A stretch of DNA of 64,000 bases, taken from Liriodendron chinense. Its lineage: Eukaryota; Streptophyta; Magnoliopsida; Magnoliales; Magnoliaceae. This document shows, one piece after another, positions 20,200 through 29,547 of the stretch. Numbering within the stretch: the stretch's first letter is position 1; each line of letters opens with the position of its first letter. The position numbers and the translations under genes are program-made. The notes under the pieces are model-generated. The model did not search any database, was not told the origin of the DNA, and saw only the letters and a program-made list of their open reading frames with translations. The stretch is from NCBI GenBank assembly GCA_003013855.2, contig PVNU02001295.1:38471-102470 (forward strand), in the 5' to 3' direction.

Positions 20200-21980
20200 T
20201 GTTAATGCAAAGATTTGTCAATTACCATGGTTAGTGTGTCGTTGAGTCCCTGGCAACTGAAGACAGTTTCCCTTGCGGCTGAAGACAGAAGCTTCTCGAA
20301 GATCAAGTCAGCCTCTAGCCTTTTCACCCCAAACCTTTGATCCTATAAAATCTTCTATAGATGGTCCAAGTCCCTTCTAGGCACACCCTTAGCACCATCT
20401 ATAGCTCACCTTCCATTTAGATCAGCAATGGATAGGTTTTTGGTTGCAGAAAGTTCCTTAAAATTGAAAATATTTCAGTCTGCACTCTCCGATACATACC
20501 CGATCCATCGGAGAATATTCCGATAGATGTCCGATCAATCGGACAATGTGTCCGATCCATCGGAAAATAGTCCAGTTACATTGCAAACTCTCTGGACACT
20601 TTTCCGAGCCATCGGAGGTATGTCCGATCCATCGGACAGTATGTTCCGATCAATCGGACAGTATGTCCGATAAATCGTACATTTGTCCAGTAAACTTTGA
20701 AAAACTCTCTAGACTCTTTTACGATCAATCGGAGGTCTGTCCGATCCATCGGACAGGGCTCTCCGATCCATCGGACATAGGTACGATCCATCGGAAGAAT
20801 TTCCAGAAAAATTGCATCATCTCTCTGGAAGAAATTTCGATCAATCGGACCACCTATCCGATCAATCGGACAGGGTGTTCCGATCAATCGGAACCAAGTC
20901 CGATCAATCGGAGAACCTGTTTTCAAGCAAAATTCAAATTTGACTAAATCTAATGTCCGATCAATCGGAACCTATCGAGCTGACCGTTTTCTGACCGTTG
21001 AAGGGCATAATCTATTTATAGAACTCGGTTGGATCTTGCAAAAGACACCTTGAGCACCATCTAGGGTTTGAGTGAGCCTTCTTCTTGAGATCCCCTTCTT
21101 CCAAACCCTTAGATCTGTTGAGTTCATTCTTCAATCCATGTTGATCTGACCAACATTGATTAAGCATTCAAAGCTTGGATTGAAACATGAACTCAACTCC
21201 TCTTTAATGGCATCTTGACCTACCTCTCATAGACATTTGCTTGTCATCAATGCCATTAATTGTGGTTTAGGTAGAAGCTTTCCTCATATAAAAGCCATAT
21301 CCCAAAATAGCCTCAACCTAACCTCAATCCCTCACCTTGGAAACTACAATGGGTCATCCGGAGCAAGGTTGCTGATCGAGGGAGCTGAAGAAGACGTCTT
21401 CCGTACAAGCTGAAGCATCTTCAACAAAGGCATCATCAAGGGACTCAATCAGCTAAGTATCTTTAGTCTTTCGAGTCCAAGAAACCTCCTCGAGTTGAGA
21501 TTTGGGTTTCAGAGTTTGAAGACCCAAACTCGGTAGAGTCCTTGCGTAGGACAAGTCCTTGAGTAGGACAAGCCCTTGTGTAGGACTAAGTGGTCATGGA
21601 TTAGTCCTATGGAAGGATGAATCCATGTGTTGAGTCGTAAGTCCTTTTGTAGGCTGTTAAGGTTTATGGTTAACCTCATTTAAAACCATAGTGATAGTGA
21701 AATCCGGCCACTCAAGGAGTGAGTGGATCAGCCGGGAGTGGAGTAGGTACATAACCGAACCACTATAAAAATCCCTTGTTGTGTGGTGAATGGATGAACT
21801 GATTTACTTCTTTTTCATGGGCTTCTATTATGGTTTGCATATCTGATGTTTGATGAAAGTGCTCTAAGAATATTTTGTGTTGAGAAATTTTAAAAAGTGT
21901 CCTATTCACCCCCCTCTAGGACAAGATAACTTGTTTCTTGCTTCTACAACAGCGGTAATCAAACTTATACTGCATTTTCA
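20200..21980 (+). repeat. Sirevirus 5' LTR (1781 bp)
   Basis: The LTR starts TGTTAATGC and ends GCATTTTCA. U3 holds about sixteen copies of TCCGAT-NN-ATCGGA, exact or nearly so, between about 20500 and 20967. A TATA-like CTATTTATAGA lies at about 21012-21022. GTAGGAC blocks repeat near 21546-21590. The match to 29548-31328 fixes both ends. Confidence 0.96.
20500..20967. repeat. Array of about sixteen TCCGAT-NN-ATCGGA palindromes (5' LTR)
   Basis: Sites such as 20530-20543 (TCCGATCAATCGGA) and 20551-20564 (TCCGATCCATCGGA) recur at irregular 20-60 bp steps. Some copies have one or two changed bases. The two-base centre is mostly CA or CC. An identical array is at about 29848-30315 in the 3' LTR, and two more palindromes lie at 27190-27203 and 27211-27224. 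The spacing is not CRISPR-like. Confidence 0.95.
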
Positions 21981-21982
21981 AT

Positions 21983-21994
21983 TGGTATCAGAGC
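21983..21994 (+). other. Primer binding site, initiator tRNA-Met type
   Basis: TGGTATCAGAGC, the usual plant Ty1/copia primer site, starts two bases after the 5' LTR end. It is complementary to the 3' end of initiator tRNA-Met. Confidence 0.95.
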
Positions 21995-22054
21995 GGGTTC
22001 CTCCTCAAAGGCGTAACCGCCCGGAGTGTGATCCGTCTCTAGAAGCTTGAAATC

Positions 22055-23902
22055 ATGTCAAAAGGGGATTCCAGTATGGTTTCCAAGCCTCCATATTTTG
22101 ATGGATCAAACTACGCATATTGGAAAGCAAGGATGAGAGTTTTCTTGCAATCATTGGACCATGCAACATGGAGGTCTGTGGAAATCAAATATGAAATACC
22201 CCTCTTGAACACTACCTTAGAGGGTGTCACAACCACCACAGTCAAACCTGATGACTTATGGACTGATCTTGAAAAACTGAGATACATTAGCAATGCAAAG
22301 GCACTCAATGCCATCTTTTGTGCCGTCTCAGCGGATGAGTTCAAAAGAATTTGTAATTGCACAACATCCAAAGAAGCTTGGGACATCCTTGAAACTACAC
22401 ATGAAGGGACTAGTACAGTCAAGAGGTCAAAGCTTCAGCTATTGACAACTCAGTTTGAAAATATGAAAATGGAAGAACATGAGAACTTCATGGACTTTTA
22501 CACCCGTTTGAGTGATGTCACCAATGCTATGTGGGGATTGGGAGAGAGAATTTCGGACCCGCGCATTTGTAGGAAAATTCTAAGATCCTTACCCGAACGA
22601 TTCTCTTCCAAGGTCATAACTATTGAGGAATGTAGAGATATTGATACTATGAAAATAGAAGATTTACTAGGATCTCTACAGACCCATGAACTTCATTTCA
22701 AGAAATCCCCAAAAAGTAGAAACACCGTGCTAAAAACTTCACACACTACACAAGAATCTGAAGTTGATAGTGATGAAGAATTGGATATGAATGAAATGGC
22801 TCTTATGGCCAAGAAATTTAGAAAATTCTTCAAAAACAAAGGAAAGAGGGTTGACAAGAATAGCAAATCTTTTGACAAAAACCGCTATACAGGAAAATCT
22901 TACAACAAGCCAAAAGATCCCAAGTGCTACAACTGTGGTCGCTATGGTCATATTGCCTCTGAATGTCAAGCTCCTGCGAAAGAAAAATTCAAAAAGAAAG
23001 CTATGGCAGCCACATGGGACAACCTTGGGAGTACTGATTCAGAAACAGAAGAAGATCAAAGTGATGAGAGAGGATCAGTTAAAATTCTGATGGCCTCTAT
23101 TTCTGAGATTGTCCCAGACTTACAAAGCGATAATGATCATGAGCAATCAGAACACAATATGACATCCTCCGATGATGACGAGGATGATAAAGAAGGTTTG
23201 CAAGTTGCCTATGATGAGCTATTCCGTCAAAGCATCCTTCTTACCAAGAAGTTGAGCCAAGCTAATATTGAAAACAACAAACTGGCTGATGAAATGCAAG
23301 AAGTGAAGAGAGAAAACCACGGATTCTACCATCAGATCTGTGAATTGGAAAAGAAAAACAAAGCAGCACAAGACAAAATTAATACCCTAGAAGATGAGCT
23401 GAAAAAGGCAAAATCTACAAATCAGTGTTTAGTCTTGCAGCTTAATCAAGAAAGTCAACTCAATGAAAGATTTGCCCAAAGTAGAGAAAAACTTGATGAT
23501 ATCCTTAAGTCAGGTAAACCTTGTAGGAACACAAGGGGGCTAGGATATAATGAGCCAACTAAGGTTAGTAACCCAGAACCTAAAAAGACCAGGAATGCAT
23601 CAGGAAGCACTACTAAGAGAAATTCACCTATATGTCATGCATGCGGAGATGTTGGTCATCTAAAGTTTGAATGCTTGGTCCTTAAGAATCCGGTTCGGAA
23701 CTTGAAAGGTAAATTTGTACCTACCGGTAAAAGGATGAATCAGATGTGGAGTCCTCCTAAACAAACTCCAAACATGGGGAAGAATTATCCCACTCCACCA
23801 AAGAAAGACAAAAGAATGGAAGAGCTCCTAGAAATGGTAAAACAGTTGAACAAAAAAACCATGGAGCTGATGAGAGAGAAAACCTCAAAAACTTGTGCCT
23901 AA
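22055..23902 (+). CDS. Sirevirus gag (615 aa)
   Basis: Gag forms the virus-like particle. The N-terminus (KPPYFDGSNYAYWKARM) and residues ~60-220 match the copia-type gag fold (DUF4219/UBN2 families). A CCHC zinc knuckle, CYNCGRYGHIASEC, is at about 291-304 and a second, CHACGDVGHLKFEC, at about 528-541. The ~220-residue stretch between them includes acidic serine-rich parts and a coiled coil (about 385-490). Start ATG 22055 lies 60 bases after the primer site. The ORF ends at TAA 23900-23902, and pol continues in the same frame with its own ATG two codons later. Long gags of this kind are usual for Sireviruses. Confidence 0.94.
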   Translation: MSKGDSSMVSKPPYFDGSNYAYWKARMRVFLQSLDHATWRSVEIKYEIPLLNTTLEGVTTTTVKPDDLWTDLEKLRYISNAKALNAIFCAVSADEFKRICNCTTSKEAWDILETTHEGTSTVKRSKLQLLTTQFENMKMEEHENFMDFYTRLSDVTNAMWGLGERISDPRICRKILRSLPERFSSKVITIEECRDIDTMKIEDLLGSLQTHELHFKKSPKSRNTVLKTSHTTQESEVDSDEELDMNEMALMAKKFRKFFKNKGKRVDKNSKSFDKNRYTGKSYNKPKDPKCYNCGRYGHIASECQAPAKEKFKKKAMAATWDNLGSTDSETEEDQSDERGSVKILMASISEIVPDLQSDNDHEQSEHNMTSSDDDEDDKEGLQVAYDELFRQSILLTKKLSQANIENNKLADEMQEVKRENHGFYHQICELEKKNKAAQDKINTLEDELKKAKSTNQCLVLQLNQESQLNERFAQSREKLDDILKSGKPCRNTRGLGYNEPTKVSNPEPKKTRNASGSTTKRNSPICHACGDVGHLKFECLVLKNPVRNLKGKFVPTGKRMNQMWSPPKQTPNMGKNYPTPPKKDKRMEELLEMVKQLNKKTMELMREKTSKTCA

Positions 23903-23905
23903 CCA

Positions 23906-26900
23906 ATGACATCCCTAGAATCTACCAAGAAACCTAGTTCTCCAAAAAGGATAGTCTCTAAATGGGTAGTTAAGAACAAATGCTTAGTTATTCATACAGC
24001 CCTTAGAGCCGGAAGAAACACTAGGTGGTATCTTGATAGTGGATGCTCCCGACACATGACAGGTGACAAGACTCAGTTCTGTGATTATGCTGAATTTGAT
24101 GGTGGGTCTGTTACCTTTGGAGATGGGAGTATTGCCAAGATTGTTGGAAAGGGAACCATCACCGGGCCAGGATTGCCCAAAATTGAGGATGTTCTATGTG
24201 TTGACTGTTTGAAACATAATCTGTTAAGCATCTCTCAAATATGTGATGAACAGCATTCCGTGAAATTCTCCAAAGAGATGTGCGAAATTATGGACCAAAC
24301 TGGAAAATTAATATTAAAAGGGTTTCGCACTGGAGATAACTGCTATGTGATTGAAAACAAGGGTGATGAGGGACCATCCGCCGTATGCCACATGGCTATT
24401 AATGATGATACTGAATTATGGCATCAACGGCTTGGTCATGTCCACTACAGGAACCTTGCTAAGCTAAGTAGGAAGAAATTGGTGAGAGGATTACCAAAGA
24501 TTGGGAAGAAACCAAAAGAAGTATGTGCTGAATGCTTGAAAGGTAAACAAATTAAAGTAGCACATAAGAAGACATCCATCATCGCTACATCAAAACCCCT
24601 TGACCTACTCCATATGGACCTTGTAGGCCCCACAAGAGTAATGAGTCAAGGAGGTAAGAGGTATTTCTTCGTTATTGTTGACGACTATTCCCGGTATACA
24701 TGGGTTGTATTTTTGAAAGAAAAGTCGGATACATTCGAGGAATTTGAGAAACTCATGAGACGACTCCACAATGAAAAGGAATGCACAGTTAAACGTATTA
24801 GGAGTGATCATGGAGGGGAATTTGAGGATGGGCGCTTTGAACTATTCTGTGAAAATTTGGGAATCAAGCATGAATTCTCAGCCCCAAAAACTCCCCAACA
24901 AAATGGAGTAGCAGAAAGGAAAAACAGAGTTCTACTCGAAATGGCCACAGTCATGATGAACAGCAAAAATATAGCTCAAAATCTGTGGGCCGAAGCAGTG
25001 AATACAGCTTGTCACATCATTAACCGAGTCTACTTGAGAGCTGGCCTAGATAAGACCCCATATGAGTTATGGAATGGAAAAGTCCCAAACATTAAGTACT
25101 TTAGGGTCTTTGGTAGCAAATGTCACATCCTTCGAGATAGAGAAAATTTAGGAAAATTTGACTCTAAGAACGATGAGGGAATATTTCTAGGATATGCTTC
25201 TGATAGAGGGGCCTATAGAGTGTACAATACAAGGACTAAAACAACTCAAGAATCCATAAATGTTGTCATTGATGACCAATCCAAGGAAGACACAAGACTT
25301 GATGATGATGAAGTGGGAGAACCGTGCCACATAGGTAAACCTGATGAAAAATCTCCCACTCCCAATGCCTCAATAGCTTCGGGAAATACTCCACATGTCA
25401 AGGATCATCCCCTCAATCAAATCATTGGAGATCCGGATGTTGGAGTCAAGACTAGAAGACAACTTGAGGTCATCAACAGTCATGTATGCTTCACTTCAAA
25501 AATTGAACCAAAAAATATAAATGAAGCTCTCAATGATGAATTTTGGATACTTGCTATGCAAGAGGAACTTCAACAGTTTACCCGAAATGATGTTTGGTTT
25601 CTAGTTGAAAGACCAAATGAGAAAAATGTCATTGGAACCAAATGGATCTTCAAAAACAAAACAGATGAATCTGGCAATGTGATTCGGAACAAAGCACGTC
25701 TCGTGGCTCAAGGGTACTCTCAAATTGAGGGAATTGATTTTGATGAAACTTTTGCCCCGGTAGCTAGACTCGAATCCATTCGAATACTCATGTCCATAGC
25801 ATGTGCTCTTAAATTCAAATTATTTCAAATGGACGTGAAGAGTGCCTTTCTAAATGGTATACTTGATGAGGAGGTTTATGTTGAACAACCAAAAGGGTTT
25901 GTGGACCCTAGTTACCCTCAAAGAGTCTACCGATTGAAAAAGGCTCTCTATGGGTTAAAACAAGCCCCCCGAGCATGGTATGAACGTCTTACTCAATTTC
26001 TTATTGCTCACCAGTTTGTTAGGGGGAGTGTTGATAAAACCCTATTTGTTAAAAGGACGGCTGATTCCTTTCTCATTGCTCAGATTTATGTTGATGATAT
26101 TGTATTTGGGTCTAACTGTGAAGAATTCTCTGACTTATTTGCTGAATTAATGAAATCTGAATTTGAGATGAGTTTGGTTGGCGAACTAAATTTTTTTCTA
26201 GGATTGCAAGTTAAACAGCTGAAAAATGGAATCTTTATCAACCAAACTAAGTATGCAAAAGACTTGGTCAAGAGATTTGGGTTAGACTCGGGTCGATCAC
26301 ACACCACGCCTATGGCCACCACCATTAAACTTTCTAAAGACTTATCTGGCACTAGTGTTGATCAACATCTATATAGAAGTATGATTGGGAGTCTTCTCTA
26401 CCTCACAGCTAGTAGACCCGATATCGCCTTTAGTGTAGGGGCGTGTGCTAGATTTCAAGCCGATCCTAAGGAATCACACCTCATTGCTGTAAAACGAGTG
26501 ATTAGATATGTGGCCTGCACCACTGATTATGGCTTGTGGTACCCCTTTGACACCTCAACCATCATTGCGGGGTACTCCGATGCCGATTGGGCCGAAAATA
26601 TGGATGACAGAAAATCCACTAGAGGTGGCTGCTTTTACATCGGAAATTGCTTAGTTGCTTGGCATAGCAAAAAGCAAAACTCCATCTCCTTGTCCACCGC
26701 TGAAGCTGAATATATTGCTGCCGGAAGTTGCTGTGCTCAACTACTTTGGATGAAGCAGATGTTGAAGGATTATGGTCTTAATCAGGATGAAATGACGCTT
26801 TTTTGTGACAACACAAGCGCCATTAATATCTCAAAAAATCCGGTTCAACATTCTCGAACCAAGCATATCGACATCCGGCATCACTTTATAAGAGAACTCG

Positions 26901-27028
26901 TTGAAGAAAAACTGATTAATCTTGAATACATTCAAACTGAGCGGCAATTGGCCGACATCCTTACGAAACCGCTAGATTCCACAAGGTTTGAACACCTTCG
27001 GAAGTCTATCGGTGTGTGCTCATTCTAG
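23906..27028 (+). CDS. Sirevirus pol: protease, integrase, RT, RNase H (1040 aa)
   Basis: Pol follows gag in the same frame after TAA CCA. Approximate residues: protease DSGCSRHMTGD from 44; GAG-pre-integrase HHCC region 170-215 (HQRLGHVHYRNL, CAECLKGK); integrase core 230-345 with MDLVGP, RSDHGGEF and NGVAERKNR supplying D, D and E; RT about 560-800 with the catalytic YVDDIVFGS near 728; RNase H 885-1025 with GYSDADWAE, STAEAEYIA and CDNTSAI. It ends in LADILTKPL and TAG at 27028. No frameshift or internal stop is seen, so it looks catalytically complete. How pol is made is unclear: readthrough of TAA, re-initiation at ATG 23906, or a mutation that disabled an originally fused gag-pol. Confidence 0.95.
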   Translation: MTSLESTKKPSSPKRIVSKWVVKNKCLVIHTALRAGRNTRWYLDSGCSRHMTGDKTQFCDYAEFDGGSVTFGDGSIAKIVGKGTITGPGLPKIEDVLCVDCLKHNLLSISQICDEQHSVKFSKEMCEIMDQTGKLILKGFRTGDNCYVIENKGDEGPSAVCHMAINDDTELWHQRLGHVHYRNLAKLSRKKLVRGLPKIGKKPKEVCAECLKGKQIKVAHKKTSIIATSKPLDLLHMDLVGPTRVMSQGGKRYFFVIVDDYSRYTWVVFLKEKSDTFEEFEKLMRRLHNEKECTVKRIRSDHGGEFEDGRFELFCENLGIKHEFSAPKTPQQNGVAERKNRVLLEMATVMMNSKNIAQNLWAEAVNTACHIINRVYLRAGLDKTPYELWNGKVPNIKYFRVFGSKCHILRDRENLGKFDSKNDEGIFLGYASDRGAYRVYNTRTKTTQESINVVIDDQSKEDTRLDDDEVGEPCHIGKPDEKSPTPNASIASGNTPHVKDHPLNQIIGDPDVGVKTRRQLEVINSHVCFTSKIEPKNINEALNDEFWILAMQEELQQFTRNDVWFLVERPNEKNVIGTKWIFKNKTDESGNVIRNKARLVAQGYSQIEGIDFDETFAPVARLESIRILMSIACALKFKLFQMDVKSAFLNGILDEEVYVEQPKGFVDPSYPQRVYRLKKALYGLKQAPRAWYERLTQFLIAHQFVRGSVDKTLFVKRTADSFLIAQIYVDDIVFGSNCEEFSDLFAELMKSEFEMSLVGELNFFLGLQVKQLKNGIFINQTKYAKDLVKRFGLDSGRSHTTPMATTIKLSKDLSGTSVDQHLYRSMIGSLLYLTASRPDIAFSVGACARFQADPKESHLIAVKRVIRYVACTTDYGLWYPFDTSTIIAGYSDADWAENMDDRKSTRGGCFYIGNCLVAWHSKKQNSISLSTAEAEYIAAGSCCAQLLWMKQMLKDYGLNQDEMTLFCDNTSAINISKNPVQHSRTKHIDIRHHFIRELVEEKLINLEYIQTERQLADILTKPLDSTRFEHLRKSIGVCSF

Positions 27029-27559
27029 CAAAATGGACACTCATGTGCTTATAGGTATATCTGAGGAATTAGCCTCATTTTTGTTGGTAATTATCGATAT
27101 TGTCATGCTCACACTCGTATCAAATTAGCTGGACATCATTTGCTGAAGAGAAAAAAATGTTTAGTGTTGAAAATCCCACTGGGGGCATTTCCGATGGATC
27201 GGACACATCGTCCGATCAATCGGAAATATCGGCAGATCAACAGTCAAATACGCGAGCCCTATTCAGTCGGTTTTCATTTCTTCTCTCTTCCTCTCATTTC
27301 TCAGCCCCTTTTGCTAGGGCATCTCCATCCGGACGGTCTAGAGTTCAGCTGAGTCTTCCTGAATCCCCATTTGCAGCTCCAATAGGTCTTTGCATCTCCT
27401 CGGTAAGATCCTTCAAGCTGGTGGTTTGATTTTTTGGCTATCCGGTTGGTATCTTCTGTCCCTCTCCTCTATCAGATCATCATTCCTAGGGATTTGAAGT
27501 GTTTTCCGTCCATCTTGGTATCTACATTGGTTGAATCCTCTTTCCAAGCTTGCTACATC
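27029..27559 (+). other. Sirevirus pol-ORF3 spacer
   Basis: No supported gene is present. The frame of ORF3 is open upstream of its first ATG from about 27434 but lacks an ATG there. Two exact TCCGAT-NN-ATCGGA palindromes (27190-27203, 27211-27224) lie here, outside the LTRs. Confidence 0.6.
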
Positions 27560-28738
27560 ATGCCTAAAGACCCAAAAGGTAAGTCCAAGATGGCAGCTGG
27601 GCCATCCACCACTGCCAGGACGAAGAAGTTGCAAACTTCTCGACCCTCTCAGGGCTCTCCTCCACCTGCTGCACCTCCTGTTCAGCCTGAGAGTCCAGCC
27701 TCTCTCTCTCGGTTTCAATCACGCACCATTATCTATGAGAGAGTGGTCACTGAGTCCTGCGTGGAGCCCTTCGGCATTCCTGCTCTTCTTGCTCAGATTG
27801 GGTGGGATCCTGTACTTCGTTTTGGCGGCGTCGCCCATCCCGAGGTGGTCTATACATTTCTATCTAAAATCATCAATCCTGTTGGCAACCCTCCCTCATG
27901 TGAGGTTATTGTCGGCGGCCGGGTCGTCCAGGTCACAGCCCACACAATAGCCGCCCTGATTGGTGTTCCCGTGTCCACAGCCCCGCAACCCAATGACAAT
28001 CTACTTGATACTTCACTTAGGGCTGATTGGACTCGCTACTTATGTCGGGGTCCAAATCTGGAGTGGATCGATGGTAGTGCTCTCCGCGCATCTGAAATGT
28101 CTAATAGGTTTCGTGTGCTCCATCAGATCTTCAGCACCAATGTCTATCCCCGCAGTACAAACAAGTCCGACCTTACTGCCAATATGGTCAATCTGCTGTA
28201 CCACGTCGGTCATGGGACGCGCCTGTGTCTCCCATCCATCATCTTGCATCATATTTTGGACGCCCTGCCACACAACCGCAACACCATTCCGTTCGGGTGG
28301 CTCATTACTAGATTAGGGCACGAGTGCGGATTTACAGATATTGTGGTCCACCCCATTCCTCGTCGCACATTCAGGGACCTCAATATCAAGAAGATGACCC
28401 TTCCAAAAGAGGATGACGTAGAAGATCGGGATTTCTCGCACACTCCTACACAGGTGTCGGCTGACACCCGCAGCGGGTCTTCTGCTCCATCACCGACTCC
28501 TGCCCCAGCTCGTCGCTCAGTCAAGCGGCGCCTACAGTCCGACGCCTCCTCGGCTCCTCCTCCTCCCAGCACGGAGCAGATCTCTGCTCAATTAGATCGC
28601 GTGGAGGGTGCCCTTGCCCAGCATGGTGAGCGGCTGTCGCGACTCGAGAGCTTGATGCAGTCTATTCATGCTGCTGTCCAGAGCCTCACCTCAGCTTTAT
28701 CATGCCGTCGCGATGACGTCTCTGGCCCTGCTCCATAG
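27560..28738 (+). CDS. Sirevirus ORF3 (envelope position): putative plant-transposon-protein domain (392 aa)
   Basis: The ORF starts at ATG 27560 and lies where Sireviruses of the SIRE/Maximus type carry an env-like gene. I see no signal peptide or convincing transmembrane helix. A basic, Ser/Pro-rich N-terminus (~50 residues) is followed by a globular part of about 200 residues with VVQVTAHTIAALIGVPVS and a later segment FGWLITRLGHECGF. That pattern resembles the 'putative plant transposon protein' domain (PF20167 type) often found beside plant retroelements. The C-terminal third is Pro/Ser/Ala-rich, then a short helical, probably coiled-coil end (QISAQLDRVEGALAQHGERL). The frame is fully open. 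The function is unknown, and an envelope role is only positional inference. A spliced mRNA is a possible expression route but I could not prove one. Confidence 0.8.
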   Translation: MPKDPKGKSKMAAGPSTTARTKKLQTSRPSQGSPPPAAPPVQPESPASLSRFQSRTIIYERVVTESCVEPFGIPALLAQIGWDPVLRFGGVAHPEVVYTFLSKIINPVGNPPSCEVIVGGRVVQVTAHTIAALIGVPVSTAPQPNDNLLDTSLRADWTRYLCRGPNLEWIDGSALRASEMSNRFRVLHQIFSTNVYPRSTNKSDLTANMVNLLYHVGHGTRLCLPSIILHHILDALPHNRNTIPFGWLITRLGHECGFTDIVVHPIPRRTFRDLNIKKMTLPKEDDVEDRDFSHTPTQVSADTRSGSSAPSPTPAPARRSVKRRLQSDASSAPPPPSTEQISAQLDRVEGALAQHGERLSRLESLMQSIHAAVQSLTSALSCRRDDVSGPAP

Positions 28739-29535
28739 CGGCCTACCTTTTCAGCTAGGGTTCCTAGAGTTTAGTCGTCGCAGATATCTTTTTGGAGCGA
28801 CGTTGATTGTTGTATTGATTGGTGCATCTTTTCATTGACATCTTTTTGGATTGACGGCCGGTTATACTTTTTGGCTATGTTTTTTGGATACTTTTTGGAT
28901 CTTCTGGATGCTCAGTATTTGGATATCTGATGATCATTATGTCTTTCTTGTTATGCTATTATATCTGATGATCATTCTTTTTGGGTATCTTCTGCATATA
29001 TATACATATTATTGTGCGACATTGCTCATTCCTGGTGGGCTTCTTGCTCTCTTTTGGTTTTTGTATATATATGGTTTGTTGGTCATGATATACATTTCAG
29101 GAGGGGAGGTTGGTTGCCTGGGCTATAAGCCCTCTGTGCTTACTGTCATATACTTGTATATCCTTGCATGACCATGTGTGTGTTGGCTTCCTCTCTCGGC
29201 TCGATAATGTTTACTTTCCTCCTTGCGTCTATGACATATATGCTGCATTGTCATTTTACTAACCTTTGTCAATCACTGACAAAAAGGGGGAGAATTTATC
29301 CCACCAAAAGATCCAGGTTATCTTTTTGTTGATCTTTTGTGTGCAGGGACAAAGGGGGAGTTCATATGAAGCCAAGTTTGTACATTGAGTCTGTACATTT
29401 TGTATGTAATGAGTCATGTCTATGTATAAAGTTTTTATTTCTTTTGACATGATGTATTTTGATTTTTGGTGTCTAGGATAAAGTCTGTGGTATGGACCAA
29501 GACTTGCATAGGTTTGGTTTTGTCTGGTAATTGAC
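28739..29535 (+). other. Sirevirus 3' non-coding region with extra polypurine tracts
   Basis: A T-rich, AT-rich stretch has no supported gene. Two tracts, AAAAAGGGGGAGA at 29281-29293 and AAAGGGGGAG at 29351-29360, resemble the true tract at 29536-29547. Repeated tracts of this kind are a known Sirevirus signature. Confidence 0.8.
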
Positions 29536-29547
29536 AAAGGGGGAGAT
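29536..29547 (+). other. Polypurine tract (Sirevirus)
   Basis: AAAGGGGGAGAT directly precedes the 3' LTR start TGTTAATGC. It is the last of three similar tracts. Confidence 0.93.

Noticed and set aside
20546..20947. ORFs of 116-133 residues in both Sirevirus LTRs
   Set aside because: They translate the palindrome array (repeating Pro-Ile-His-Arg or Pro-Ile-Asp-Arg) and lie upstream of the TATA-like box.
20500..20967. CRISPR-like array
   Set aside because: The repeats are 14-bp palindromes with irregular 20-60 bp spacing inside an LTR of a plant retroelement, without cas genes.
28851..29171. 106-residue hydrophobic ORF after Sirevirus ORF3
   Set aside because: A T-rich 3' region gives a Phe/Leu/Tyr-rich frame by composition. 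There is no good start context and no similarity I recognise, though a membrane peptide cannot be fully excluded.
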